64,000 nucleotides of DNA from Frigidibacter sp. ROC022 (lineage in GTDB: Bacteria > Pseudomonadota > Alphaproteobacteria > Rhodobacterales > Rhodobacteraceae): assembly GCF_024723735.1 (NCBI RefSeq), contig NZ_JANQDU010000006.1:59599-123598 (forward strand), in the 5' to 3' direction. This document shows positions 39,020 to 47,035 of this stretch, piece by piece. The position numbers and the translations under genes were made by a program. Each line of letters opens with the position of its first letter. Position 1 is the stretch's first letter. The notes beneath the pieces are model-generated. The model saw only the letters and a program-made list of their open reading frames with translations. It did not search any database and was not told the origin of the DNA.

Positions 39020-39808
39020 CTATGACTGTCGCAACCGCGCCTGAAGCGCCAGAAGATCCGCCCAGGTGGCGCGCTTCTCATGCGGTGAGCGCAGCAGATA
39101 GGCGGGGTGGAACATCGGCAGCGCCGGGCGGCCCAGGGCTTCGTCCCATTGTCCGCGCAGCCGGGTGATGCCGCGTTTGCCCAGCAGCGCCATGCAGGCA
39201 TGGTTGCCCATCACCACCAGAAGCTCGGGGTTCACCAGCGCCACATGCCGTTCCAGGAACGGTTTCAGCATGGCGATTTCCTCGGGCGAGGGGTCGCGGT
39301 TCTCTGGCGGGCGCCAGGGCAGGACATTGGTGATATAGACCGCGCCGGCCGGGTCTTCGCTGGTTCGCGCCAGATTGATGGCGGCCAGCATCCGGTCCAG
39401 CAGCTGCCCCGCCTGACCGACGAAGGGGCGGCCGGCGCGGTCCTCCTCGCGCCCCGGCGCTTCGCCGACGATCATCACGCGGGCGGAAGGGTTGCCATCG
39501 GCAAAGACAAGCTGCCGGGCGCCGCGTTTCAATTCGCAATGGTCATAGGCGGCCATGGCGGCACGCAGCGCGTCGAGCGTGGTGGCGGCCTCGGCGGCGG
39601 CCCGCGCTTCGGCCACCGGGTCGGGTCCGGGGGCCGGGGGCATCCGGCCGGCCGGCGCGGCGGCAGGTTGCGGCTTGGGGGGCGGCGGCGGGGCTGCATA
39701 GCGGTCGATCGGCGCGTCGGAGATGGCATCGGTGGCGCCCATCTCGACCTGCCAGTCAAGCGCCGCCTTCAAGGCGTGAAACTCCTGATCGTCGGGCGAG
39801 TCCAGCAT
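39020..39808 (-). CDS. Uracil-DNA glycosylase, family 4-like
   Basis: The enzyme removes uracil from DNA. The 262-residue protein has motif A MIVGEAPGREEDRAGRPFVG, motif with GQAGQLLDRML, the TNVLPWRPPENRDPSPEEI segment and the late MFHPAYLLRSPH motif. About 85 N-terminal residues are Pro/Ala-rich and disordered, a typical feature of alphaproteobacterial members. The four cysteines that hold a [4Fe-4S] cluster in archaeal-type family 4 enzymes are not present; only two Cys are seen (DHCELKRGARQ and GNHACMALLG). Confidence 0.9.
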   Translation of the reverse strand: MLDSPDDQEFHALKAALDWQVEMGATDAISDAPIDRYAAPPPPPKPQPAAAPAGRMPPAPGPDPVAEARAAAEAATTLDALRAAMAAYDHCELKRGARQLVFADGNPSARVMIVGEAPGREEDRAGRPFVGQAGQLLDRMLAAINLARTSEDPAGAVYITNVLPWRPPENRDPSPEEIAMLKPFLERHVALVNPELLVVMGNHACMALLGKRGITRLRGQWDEALGRPALPMFHPAYLLRSPHEKRATWADLLALQARLRQS

Positions 39809-39932
39809 GGCGCAAACCTACGGCGGCGGCCCGGCAAGGTAAACGGCTTTGGCGAACCGGCGCGCAGCGGTGCGAAATCTCGATCCCTGGGGTCGGGTCA
39901 CCGCCCGGGAACAAGGCCGCCCGTGTTGGTTG

Positions 39933-39961
39933 TTGCCGCACCGGGCCGCGCTTCCTATAAC
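39933..39961 (+). promoter_or_regulatory. Candidate sigma-70 promoter of pyrB
   Basis: TTGCCG (39933-39938) and TATAAC (39956-39961) are 17 bases apart. A start point about seven bases on would leave a leader of only about 14 bases before the pyrB ATG, with AAAGGA as ribosome-binding site. That leaves no room for a pyrimidine attenuator. Confidence 0.62.
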
Positions 39962-39981
39962 GCCCAAAAGGACAAGCGCCC

Positions 39982-40938
39982 ATGATCTTCGGTCAGGACC
40001 ATCTTCTGGGAATCGAACCGCTTCATCCGGATGAGATTCGCAGCCTACTCGACCTCGCCGACCGCTATGCCGAGCAGAACCGCAGCGGCCAGCGCCCCGA
40101 TCCGGTCCTGGCCGGGCTGACCCAGATCAACATGTTCTTCGAGAACTCGACCCGCACCCAGGCCAGTTTCGAACTGGCGGGCAAGCGGCTGGGCGCCGAT
40201 GTGATGAACATGGGCGTGGCCACCAGCAGCGTGAAGAAGGGCGAGACGCTGATCGACACCGCCCTGACGCTGAACGCGATGCGGCCGGACCTTCTGGTGG
40301 TGCGGCATGGCTCGTCCGGGGCGGTGAACCTGCTGGCCTCCAAGGTCAATTGCGCCGTGCTGAACGCCGGCGACGGACGGCACGAGCATCCGACCCAGGC
40401 TCTGCTCGACGCGCTGACGATCCGCCGCGCCAAGGGCCGGCTGCACCGGCTGACGGTGGCAATATGCGGCGATATCGCGCACAGCCGGGTGGCGCGGTCG
40501 AACATCCATCTGCTCGGCAAAATGGAGAACCGGGTCCGCCTGATCGGCCCGCCGACGCTGTTGCCGCCCGGCGCCGTCGATTGGGGCGTCGAGGTCTTTG
40601 ACGACATGGCGGAAGGGCTGGCCGGCGCCGATGTGGTGATGATGTTGCGGCTCCAGAAAGAGCGGATGGACGGCGGCTTCATCCCGTCGGAACGCGAGTA
40701 TTTCCACCGGTTCGGGCTGGATGCCGAAAAGCTGGCCAAGGCCAGGGACGACGCCATCGTCATGCACCCGGGGCCGATGAATCGCGGGGTCGAGATCGAC
40801 GGCACCATCGCCGACGACATCAACCGCAGCGTCATTCAGGAACAGGTCGAGATGGGTGTGGCGGTGCGTATGGCCGCGATGGACCTGCTGGCCCGCAACC
40901 TCAAGGCGCGGAACACGCCGCGCCGGGTGATGGTCTAG
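39982..40938 (+). CDS. pyrB: Aspartate carbamoyltransferase catalytic subunit
   Basis: PyrB condenses carbamoyl phosphate with aspartate in pyrimidine synthesis. The 318-residue protein has the carbamoyl-phosphate motif [14 protein letters not shown], the loop [12 protein letters not shown], the [17 protein letters not shown] motif and the late [13 protein letters not shown]. No regulatory pyrI gene is seen. Downstream on the same strand are two small membrane proteins, a dihydroorotase homolog lacking key residues, and plsY, so this ATCase may be of the kind that forms a complex with an inactive dihydroorotase. Confidence 0.96.
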   Translation: MIFGQDHLLGIEPLHPDEIRSLLDLADRYAEQNRSGQRPDPVLAGLTQINMFFENSTRTQASFELAGKRLGADVMNMGVATSSVKKGETLIDTALTLNAMRPDLLVVRHGSSGAVNLLASKVNCAVLNAGDGRHEHPTQALLDALTIRRAKGRLHRLTVAICGDIAHSRVARSNIHLLGKMENRVRLIGPPTLLPPGAVDWGVEVFDDMAEGLAGADVVMMLRLQKERMDGGFIPSEREYFHRFGLDAEKLAKARDDAIVMHPGPMNRGVEIDGTIADDINRSVIQEQVEMGVAVRMAAMDLLARNLKARNTPRRVMV

Positions 40939-41075
40939 CAAGGGGCGCACGGCGGGGCTCCGGCACCGTGGCGAAGACCGGCAGCGGTTGCGTCCGGCGC
41001 ATAACGCGATAAACATTTCCCATTCGTCGCTGCTCCGGATTCCTGCCGGGCTTCGGCCCGACCGGGAGAATGAAG

Positions 41076-41702
41076 ATGACCGACCCACAGGCGCCTGTCA
41101 CGACGGACGCGGAAATTCCCGACATCTGGGGCCGGCTCCTGCGCCCCGGCGAGACGATCCTCTGGCATGGCCGCCCCGACATGTCCGTCGCCGCGCCGCG
41201 TGCGGTCGGGGTGGTCCGGGGCTTCGGCTGGGCGCTGCTGCTGATCGGGCTGGGGGTCTGGGCGATCCTCTGGGCCAACCGGGCCGAACTGGGCGGATCG
41301 ACGGGGCTGGCGATCGTCTTCGGCAGCCTGCCGATGCTGGTCGCCCTCGGCTTTCTTGTCGGTATTCCGATGCTGAACCGGAGCCAGCGCCGCAAGACCC
41401 GCTATGCCGTCACCGACCGCTTTGCCGCGATCTGTTCCCCGGGCGGGGCGCATTTCTATCCGCTGGGCGAAGAGGCCGAGCCCCGGGCAGAGGACCTTGG
41501 CAAGCGGGGATGGCAGGCGCTCTGGGGCTACAACATCGCCCTGGTCCGGACCGGCAACGACGTGCCGGGAATGCGGGCGCCGGTGCGTCGGCTGCTGGGA
41601 TTTCCCGGGTTGCGCCAGGCCGATGCCGAAGCTGCCGCCGCCGCATTGCGGGCGGCGCGCGGCAAGGGCGGCACCAAGACCGAGACCCGCAAGCCAGCCT
41701 AG
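41076..41702 (+). CDS. PH-domain-like small membrane protein (copy 1)
   Basis: The 208-residue protein has the N-terminal motif LLRPGETILWHGRPD, two hydrophobic segments (GWALLLIGLGVWAILW and MLVALGFLVGIPML) and a soluble beta-rich C-terminal part beginning RKTRYAVTDRFAAI, a layout like bacterial PH-domain membrane proteins. An ATG six bases upstream is too close to the GGGAG site; this start has proper spacing. The C-terminus is Ala- and Lys-rich. It is a paralog of the next gene, although the two are quite diverged. Function unknown. Confidence 0.75.
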   Translation: MTDPQAPVTTDAEIPDIWGRLLRPGETILWHGRPDMSVAAPRAVGVVRGFGWALLLIGLGVWAILWANRAELGGSTGLAIVFGSLPMLVALGFLVGIPMLNRSQRRKTRYAVTDRFAAICSPGGAHFYPLGEEAEPRAEDLGKRGWQALWGYNIALVRTGNDVPGMRAPVRRLLGFPGLRQADAEAAAAALRAARGKGGTKTETRKPA

Positions 41703-41816
41703 CCCGAAAACCCGCCGGATGACGGTGGTTGTCAGGTGACAGCGGGCCCCGGGATGCCGATCATGGCGGCAAGGTTCCGGAGGTGATGCGGGGATCGAAA
41801 GCAGGGGAGGGTCGGC

Positions 41817-42440
41817 ATGACCGATGACCGCGGCGGCTGGGACGATATCCTGGACCCGGGCGAACGCATTCTGTGGCAGGGCCGCCCGCGCGGCGGCGTG
41901 ATCTGGACCGATCTGCTGTCGGTGCAGAGCGTCTTCGGCCTGTTCTTCGCGGGATTCGCGGTGTTCTGGGTTCTCGGCGCCGCCTCGATCACCGGCGGCT
42001 TTCACCGGATGTCCGGCCCGGACGTCTTCCGCTTCTTCCCGCTCTTCGGCCTGCCCTTCGTGGCGGTCGGGCTCTACATGGTCGTCGGACGGCTGTTCTG
42101 GGATGCCTATCTGCGCGGCCGGACCTGGTACACGCTCAGCGACCGCACCGCCTATATCGCCACGGACACCCTGCGGGGCCGCAAGCTGGAGCGCTATCCG
42201 ATCGAACCCGATACCCGGCTGATCCTGAACGATGGCGAGATCGGCAACCTGTGGTTCGCCGAGCGCGTGGTGCATCGAGCCGGGGGCTATACCGGCACCG
42301 GCAGCAGCCGCCGCTATCGCGGGCCGAGGACCACCGTGCATCCGGTCGGCTTTCGCAGGATCGAGAGCCCGCGCAGGGTCTTTGCGTTGATGCGCGATGC
42401 GCAGGCCGCCATGAACGGTGCTGCCGCCGTCCGTGCCTGA
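41817..42440 (+). CDS. PH-domain-like small membrane protein (copy 2)
   Basis: The 207-residue protein repeats the plan of its neighbour: ILDPGERILWQGRPR, two hydrophobic segments (VFGLFFAGFAVFWVLGAA and FGLPFVAVGLYMVVGRLF), then a beta-rich domain starting RTWYTLSDRTAYIATDTL. The shared pattern is D/RPGExILWxGRP, two membrane segments, then R-T-x-Y-x-x-(T/S)DR. A GGGGAGGG site precedes the ATG. It lies between pyrB and the pyrC-like gene. Function unknown. Confidence 0.77.
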   Translation: MTDDRGGWDDILDPGERILWQGRPRGGVIWTDLLSVQSVFGLFFAGFAVFWVLGAASITGGFHRMSGPDVFRFFPLFGLPFVAVGLYMVVGRLFWDAYLRGRTWYTLSDRTAYIATDTLRGRKLERYPIEPDTRLILNDGEIGNLWFAERVVHRAGGYTGTGSSRRYRGPRTTVHPVGFRRIESPRRVFALMRDAQAAMNGAAAVRA

Positions 42441-42526
42441 CCGGCGCACGGTTGCCAGCCGCGCCGCGCCCGCGTTATGACCCCCGGGCAGATGCCCCGC
42501 TTGGGGCCCCCCGGACAGGAGCGGCA

Positions 42527-43807
42527 ATGGCACTCTACCTTGGCAATGCCCGGTTGATCGACCCCGAGGCCGGGACCGTCACCACGGGCGGCGTGATGCT
42601 GGACAAGGGCCGGATCGTCTCGGTCGGGGCGCCGCCGCCCGACGTGGTGGAGCAGATCGACTGTGCCGGCGCCTGCCTGGCGCCGGGTATCGTCGATATC
42701 GGCGTCAAGGTCTGCGAACCCGGCGAACGGCACAAGGAGAGCTTCCGCTCGGCCGGGCTGGCGGCTGCGGCGGGGGGCGTCACCACCATGGTCACCCGGC
42801 CCGATACCGACCCGGCGATCGACACCCCGGAGATCCTGGAATTCGTCACCCGCCGCGCCCGCGATGCGGCCCGGGTCAACATCCGCCACATGGCGGCCCT
42901 GACCAAGGGCCGGGCCGGGCGCGAGATGGTCGAGATCAGCTTTCTTCTGGATGCCGGGGCGATCGCCTTTAGCGATTGCGACCATGTCGTCACCGATACC
43001 AAGGTCCTGACACGCGCGATGACCTATGCCCGCAGCCTCGGCGCCCTGGTCATCGGCCACCCACAGGAACCGGGCCTGTCGCTGGGCGCCGCCGCCACCG
43101 CGGGCAAGTTCGCCAGCCTCAAGGGCCTGCCGCATGTCTCGCCGATGGCCGAGCGCATCGGGCTCGACCGCGACATCGGCCTGGTCGAGATGACCGGCGT
43201 CCGCTACCACGCCGACCAGATCACCACCGCCCGCGCCCTGCCGCCGCTGGCCCGGGCCAAGGCCAACGGGCTGGACGTGACGGCGGGGGTCTCGATCCAT
43301 CACCTGACCCTGAACGAATTCGATGTCGGCGACTACCGGACCTTCTTCAAGGTCAAGCCGCCGCTGCGTTCCGAGGATGACCGCAAGGCGATGGTCGAGG
43401 CCGTCGCCGACGGGCTGATCGACGTGATCTCCTCGATGCACACGCCGCAGGACGAGGAATCGAAGCGCCTGCCCTTCGACGAGGCCGCTTCGGGTGCGGT
43501 GGCGCTGGAGACGCTCTTGCCCGCCGCGCTGCGCCTGTTCCATTCGGGAGAACTGACCCTGCCGCAGCTGTTCCGCGCCCTGTCGTTGAATCCGGCCCGG
43601 CGCCTGGGGCTCGATGCCGGACGGCTGGCGCCCGGAGCGCCCGCCGATCTGGTGGTCTTCGACCCGGATGCGCCTTTCGTGCTGGATCGCTTCGCGCTGC
43701 GCTCGAAATCCAAGAACACCCCCTTTGACGGCGCCCGGATGCAGGGCAAGGTGCGGATGACGCTCGTCGCGGGCGAGATCGTTCACGGGATGACCGCCGA
43801 TGCCTGA
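42527..43807 (+). CDS. pyrC: Dihydroorotase-like protein lacking metal ligands (PyrC'/PyrX type)
   Basis: The 426-residue protein is a full-length amidohydrolase of the dihydroorotase family (GIVDIGVKVCEPGERHKESF, AAAAGGVTTMVTRPDTDPAI, KNTPFDGARMQGKV). However, the metal-binding HxHxR after the strand is replaced by G59-x-K61-x-C63, the histidine of the usual YHVAH-like strand reads YHADQIT, and the catalytic Asp of TDHAPH is replaced (SMHTPQ). It therefore should not catalyse the reaction and resembles the inactive PyrC' that stabilises PyrB in class A ATCase. The ATG follows AGGAGCGG. It overlaps plsY by eight bases. Confidence 0.9.
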   Translation: MALYLGNARLIDPEAGTVTTGGVMLDKGRIVSVGAPPPDVVEQIDCAGACLAPGIVDIGVKVCEPGERHKESFRSAGLAAAAGGVTTMVTRPDTDPAIDTPEILEFVTRRARDAARVNIRHMAALTKGRAGREMVEISFLLDAGAIAFSDCDHVVTDTKVLTRAMTYARSLGALVIGHPQEPGLSLGAAATAGKFASLKGLPHVSPMAERIGLDRDIGLVEMTGVRYHADQITTARALPPLARAKANGLDVTAGVSIHHLTLNEFDVGDYRTFFKVKPPLRSEDDRKAMVEAVADGLIDVISSMHTPQDEESKRLPFDEAASGAVALETLLPAALRLFHSGELTLPQLFRALSLNPARRLGLDAGRLAPGAPADLVVFDPDAPFVLDRFALRSKSKNTPFDGARMQGKVRMTLVAGEIVHGMTADA

Positions 43808-44408
43808 GTTTGTGACACCCAATGGCCTGATGGCGCTGACCGCACTGGCGGCCTATCTGCTGGGGTCCGTGCCCTTCGGCATCGTCATGGCCCGACTGTT
43901 CGGGCTGGGCGATCTGCGCCGCATCGGTTCGGGCAATATCGGCGCCACCAATGTTCTGCGCACCGGCAACAAGACGGCCGCCGCGCTGACGGTGGTCTTC
44001 GATGCCGGCAAGGGCGGCGTGGCGGTGCTGCTGGCGCGCTGGCTGCTGGCCGAGGACGCCGCGCAGCTGGCGGGCCTCGCGGCCTTCCTGGGCCATTGCT
44101 TCCCCATCTGGCTGCGGTTTCGCGGCGGCAAGGGCATGGCGACCTTCCTGGGCACGCTGCTGGCGCTCTACTGGCCGCTTGGACTGGCCTGCTGCGCCAC
44201 CTGGCTGGTGATGGCGGCGGCCAGCCGCTATTCCTCGGCCGCGGCGCTGGTCTCGGTGGCGATGAGCCCGCTCTGGGCGGTGCTGCTGGGCCGCTCGGAA
44301 TACATGGTGCTGACCACGCTGCTGGCGCTGATCGTCTGGTATCGGCACCGCGACAACATCAAGCGCCTGAAGGCCGGGACCGAGACCCGGATCGGCCAGA
44401 AGGGCTGA
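43800..44408 (+). CDS. plsY: Glycerol-3-phosphate acyltransferase PlsY
   Basis: PlsY transfers acyl groups from acyl-phosphate to glycerol-3-phosphate, the first step of phospholipid synthesis. The 202-residue membrane protein shows the three family motifs: LGSVPFGIVMARLFG with the following RRIGSGNIGATNVLRTGNK, the FDAGKGGVAVLLAR segment and FRGGKGMATFLGTLLAL. It starts inside the end of the pyrC-like gene, so the two are translationally coupled. Confidence 0.95.
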   Translation: MPEFVTPNGLMALTALAAYLLGSVPFGIVMARLFGLGDLRRIGSGNIGATNVLRTGNKTAAALTVVFDAGKGGVAVLLARWLLAEDAAQLAGLAAFLGHCFPIWLRFRGGKGMATFLGTLLALYWPLGLACCATWLVMAAASRYSSAAALVSVAMSPLWAVLLGRSEYMVLTTLLALIVWYRHRDNIKRLKAGTETRIGQKG

Positions 44409-44439
44409 TCGCGGCGTTCATCGACCTGTCCGAACGAAA

Positions 44440-44474
44440 TGCCCCCGGCACGCCTAATCGGACGTCCGGGGGCA
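44440..44474 (+). terminator. Hairpin after plsY
   Basis: TGCCCCCGG pairs with CCGGGGGCA across a 17-base loop, 32 bases after the plsY stop. No T run follows, so its role as terminator of the pyrB-plsY run is uncertain. Confidence 0.45.
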
Positions 44475-44529
44475 AGCTAATCCGTCGGTCTGCCCCGCGC
44501 CCGGGGCCTCCGTCTGCCGTTTGGCCACC

Positions 44530-44545
44530 GGCGCCCGAAGGCGCC
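44530..44545 (-). terminator. UUCG-tetraloop hairpin after the small membrane protein gene
   Basis: On the minus strand GGCGCC-TTCG-GGCGCC forms a six-bp stem closed by a C(UUCG)G tetraloop, an exceptionally stable RNA loop, six bases past the stop of the small membrane protein gene. There is no T run, so it probably acts as an mRNA 3'-end stabiliser or factor-dependent terminator. Confidence 0.5.
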
Positions 44546-44551
44546 GCGGCA

Positions 44552-44794
44552 TCAGCGCATCGCCAGCTTCTCGACCGCTTCGGCGGTCCGCCGGGTGTTG
44601 TTGTGCATCCCGATGATCAGGAAGAACATGCCCATGAAGATGATCGCGTAAAGCAGGGCGCCGATGATGAAGACAAGGCCCATCGCCTCGCCCTGAGCCA
44701 GCACCATGATGCCGCCGACAACACCGCCAAGGGCGATGAGGCCGCCCATGATCCAGATTAGAATGTCGAGTGAATTGATGATTGCCTGACGCAT
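44552..44794 (-). CDS. Small two-helix membrane protein
   Basis: The 80-residue protein has two hydrophobic segments (LDILIWIMGGLIALGGVVGG and GLVFIIGALLYAIIFMGMFF) and a short C-terminal tail IGMHNNTRRTAEAVEKLAMR. The ATG giving MRQAIINSLDILIW is chosen because GGAAGGG lies just upstream; a TTG five codons earlier overlaps that site. Function unknown. It has its own AT-rich promoter region and hairpin, so it seems monocistronic. Confidence 0.75.
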   Translation of the reverse strand: MRQAIINSLDILIWIMGGLIALGGVVGGIMVLAQGEAMGLVFIIGALLYAIIFMGMFFLIIGMHNNTRRTAEAVEKLAMR

Positions 44795-44827
44795 GACTGT
44801 CCCTTCCAAATTAATGACGCGTCCAAA

Positions 44828-44857
44828 AATATTTTCGAGAAAATTACCTCACGTCAA
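44828..44857 (-). promoter_or_regulatory. Candidate promoter of the small membrane protein gene, with internal dyad
   Basis: On the minus strand TTGACG (44857-44852) and AATATT (44833-44828) are 18 bases apart. The spacer and -10 overlap a 12-bp dyad, TTTTC-GA-GAAAA (44832-44843), that could be an operator. The surrounding 44815-44880 stretch is strikingly AT-rich for this genome. The rest of the 44810-45019 gap shows only a small hairpin, CCGCCC-GAG-GGGCGG (44936-44950). Confidence 0.45.
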
Positions 44858-45019
44858 TCAAAATCTAGGGCAGATTGCCGCAGCACGACATAGATACAGT
44901 TCTGTCACCTATTTGCCTCACTTTTTGCGACAAGACCGCCCGAGGGGCGGAAACAGCGCTGTCGAAGGGCAATGAATTATCGGTGCCGGGTGCGCGTATC
45001 CTGATTCGAACAATCGGTA

Positions 45020-46390
45020 TCAATAGCTGTATTCGGCGTAGATCCGGGTCAGGTCGCCGTGCCAATCGCCGTGGTAATGCTCCAGCAATTCGTCCGCCGG
45101 GGTCTTGCCGCTTTCCAGCGTGTCCTTCACGGCCGAGAGGAAATGCGTCTCGTCCGGGACCAGCCCGCCGGCGCCGGGCACCGCGCGCGCCTTCAGGCCG
45201 GCTTCGGCGATCGCCACGACCTCGCGCGCGAGGTCGAGCATCTTGATCCCGCCGGCGCCGCCGGCCAGCCCGTCCACCGAGGCCGAGACCCGCAGCGCCT
45301 CGCGGGTTTCCGCGTCCCAGTCCTTGACCAGATCCCAGGCGGCATCGAGGCTCGACTGGTCATAGATCAGCCCGACCCAGAGCGCCGGCATCGCGCAGAG
45401 CCGCCGCCACGGCCCGCCGTCGGCGCCGCGCATCTCGATGAACCTCTTCAGCCGGGCCTCGGGGAAGATCGTCGTCAGATGGTCGGCCCAGTCCGACAGC
45501 GTCGGGATCTCGCCCGGCAGCGCGGGGAGTTTCCCGGCCATGAAATCGCGGAACGACTGGCCGCGGGCGTCGATGTAGTTGCCGTCCCGGTAGACGAAAT
45601 ACATCGGCACATCGAGCACGTAATCGACATAGCGCTGAAAGCCGAAACCATCCTCGAAGACGAAGGGCAGCATCCCGGTGCGGCTGTCGTCCAGGCTGCG
45701 CCAGATCCGGCTGCGCCAGGACTTGTGCCCGTTGGGCTTGCCCTCGAAGAAGGGCGAATTGGCAAACAGCGCCGTCGTCACCGGCTGCAGGGCCAGCGAG
45801 ACGCGGAACTTCTCGACCATGTCGGCTTCCGAGCCGAAGTCGAGATTGACCTGCACCGTGCAGGTCCGCCGCATCATCTGCTTGCCATGGGTGCCGACCC
45901 GGCCCATGTATTCGTTCATCAGCACATAGCGGCCCTTGGGCATCAGCGGCATCTGCTCATGCGTCCAGATCGGCGCCGCGCCCAGACCGATGAACCCCAC
46001 CCCGATCTTGTCGGCCACCTCGCGGACCTCGCGCAGATGCTCGTTCACCTCGTCGCAGGTCTGGTGGATCGATTCGAGCGGCGCACCCGACAGCTCCAGT
46101 TGCCCGCCGGGTTCCAGCGAGACATTGGCGCCGTCCTTGATCAGCCCGATGATGTTGCCGGCCTCCAGCACCGGCTCCCAGCCGAAACTGTCGCGCAGCC
46201 CTTCCAGCACCGCCTTGATCGAGCGCTTCCCCTCGTAGGGCAACGGCAGCAGCGTGTCCTTGCAATAGCCGAATTTCTCGTGCTCGGTCCCGATCCGCCA
46301 GTCGGCCTTGGGCTTGCAGCCTTCGGCCAGATATTCGGCCAGTTGCTCCGGCCGTTCGATCGGTCCGCCACCGGATTGGGGTATAGACAT
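45020..46390 (-). CDS. gshA: Glutamate-cysteine ligase (alphaproteobacterial/plant type)
   Basis: GshA makes gamma-glutamylcysteine, the first step of glutathione synthesis. The 456-residue protein is the group found in alphaproteobacteria and plants: WRIGTEHEKFGY, EAGNIIGLIKDGANVSLEPG, LMNEYMGRVGTHGKQMM, RTCTVQVNLDFGSEADM, and the closing YIEMRG-like RFIEMRGADGGPWRRL. Length is normal. It begins MSIPQSGGGPIERPEQLAEY. A 102-base gap with no clear promoter separates it from the hypothetical gene upstream. Confidence 0.96.
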   Translation of the reverse strand: MSIPQSGGGPIERPEQLAEYLAEGCKPKADWRIGTEHEKFGYCKDTLLPLPYEGKRSIKAVLEGLRDSFGWEPVLEAGNIIGLIKDGANVSLEPGGQLELSGAPLESIHQTCDEVNEHLREVREVADKIGVGFIGLGAAPIWTHEQMPLMPKGRYVLMNEYMGRVGTHGKQMMRRTCTVQVNLDFGSEADMVEKFRVSLALQPVTTALFANSPFFEGKPNGHKSWRSRIWRSLDDSRTGMLPFVFEDGFGFQRYVDYVLDVPMYFVYRDGNYIDARGQSFRDFMAGKLPALPGEIPTLSDWADHLTTIFPEARLKRFIEMRGADGGPWRRLCAMPALWVGLIYDQSSLDAAWDLVKDWDAETREALRVSASVDGLAGGAGGIKMLDLAREVVAIAEAGLKARAVPGAGGLVPDETHFLSAVKDTLESGKTPADELLEHYHGDWHGDLTRIYAEYSY

Positions 46391-46492
46391 GTCACAGGCT
46401 CCGGCGCGGGTTACGGGATGCCAGAGGTGTGGGCTTTTGGCGCCGAAGTCAATGCGGGGCGGCGGGTTCTCTGGCAGGTCCGCCGCGTTGCT

Positions 46493-47035
46493 TCAGTGCA
46501 GCGCCGAGGGAATCGCCACCGCGTGGCTCAGAGGCTTGGGCGATTGCCAGATCACCACCCGCTTGCTGGGGGATTTCTTCAGCTCGGCCAGCATCCGCTC
46601 GGTGCGGATACCGTCGAGCGCGGCAAAGACGTCGAACAAGGCATCGGCACCCTGCGCGGTGGTCGGGATCGCCAGCGGCGGCTGGCCGTTCTCGGTGAGC
46701 AGCCAGCTGGCATGCGGCCGCGCCTTGGGGTCGAGCTCGACCAGCGCGATGTCGTTCACCGCGATGGTGCCGCCGTCGTTGGGTCCGAAATAGGTCACCT
46801 GGCCTTCGGTCACCTCGACCAGCCCCGGCCCATCCGAGCCGATCCGGAACCGGGCGCGCTGAATCCCGGCAAAGGTCAGCACCGCACCCGCCACCGTGAA
46901 AGCATAGCCGAGCATTTCCGCGGCGCCTTCGCTGCCGATCGCGCCCCAGAGTCCGAAGCCTCCGACAAGCAATCCGGCCAGCGTCTCGCGCCAGCGCCAC
47001 AGGCCGCTTCTGACTTCAGGACGAATGAAACTCAT
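46493..47035 (-). CDS. Hypothetical membrane protein downstream of rsmE
   Basis: The 180-residue protein has two adjacent hydrophobic segments (about residues 17-60, including LAGLLVGGFGLWGAIG and MLGYAFTVAGAVLTFAGIQ) followed by a soluble beta-rich domain (GPGLVEVTEGQVTYFGPNDG). The latter resembles PH-like domains only loosely. Its start overlaps the rsmE stop by four bases (ATGA), so it is translated with rsmE. Not recognised further. Confidence 0.8.
   Translation of the reverse strand: MSFIRPEVRSGLWRWRETLAGLLVGGFGLWGAIGSEGAAEMLGYAFTVAGAVLTFAGIQRARFRIGSDGPGLVEVTEGQVTYFGPNDGGTIAVNDIALVELDPKARPHASWLLTENGQPPLAIPTTAQGADALFDVFAALDGIRTERMLAELKKSPSKRVVIWQSPKPLSHAVAIPSALH

Noticed and set aside
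44865..45246. Short frames on both strands near the gshA end
   Set aside because: They overlap the gshA C-terminus or lack start signals; composition is Arg-rich shadow sequence.
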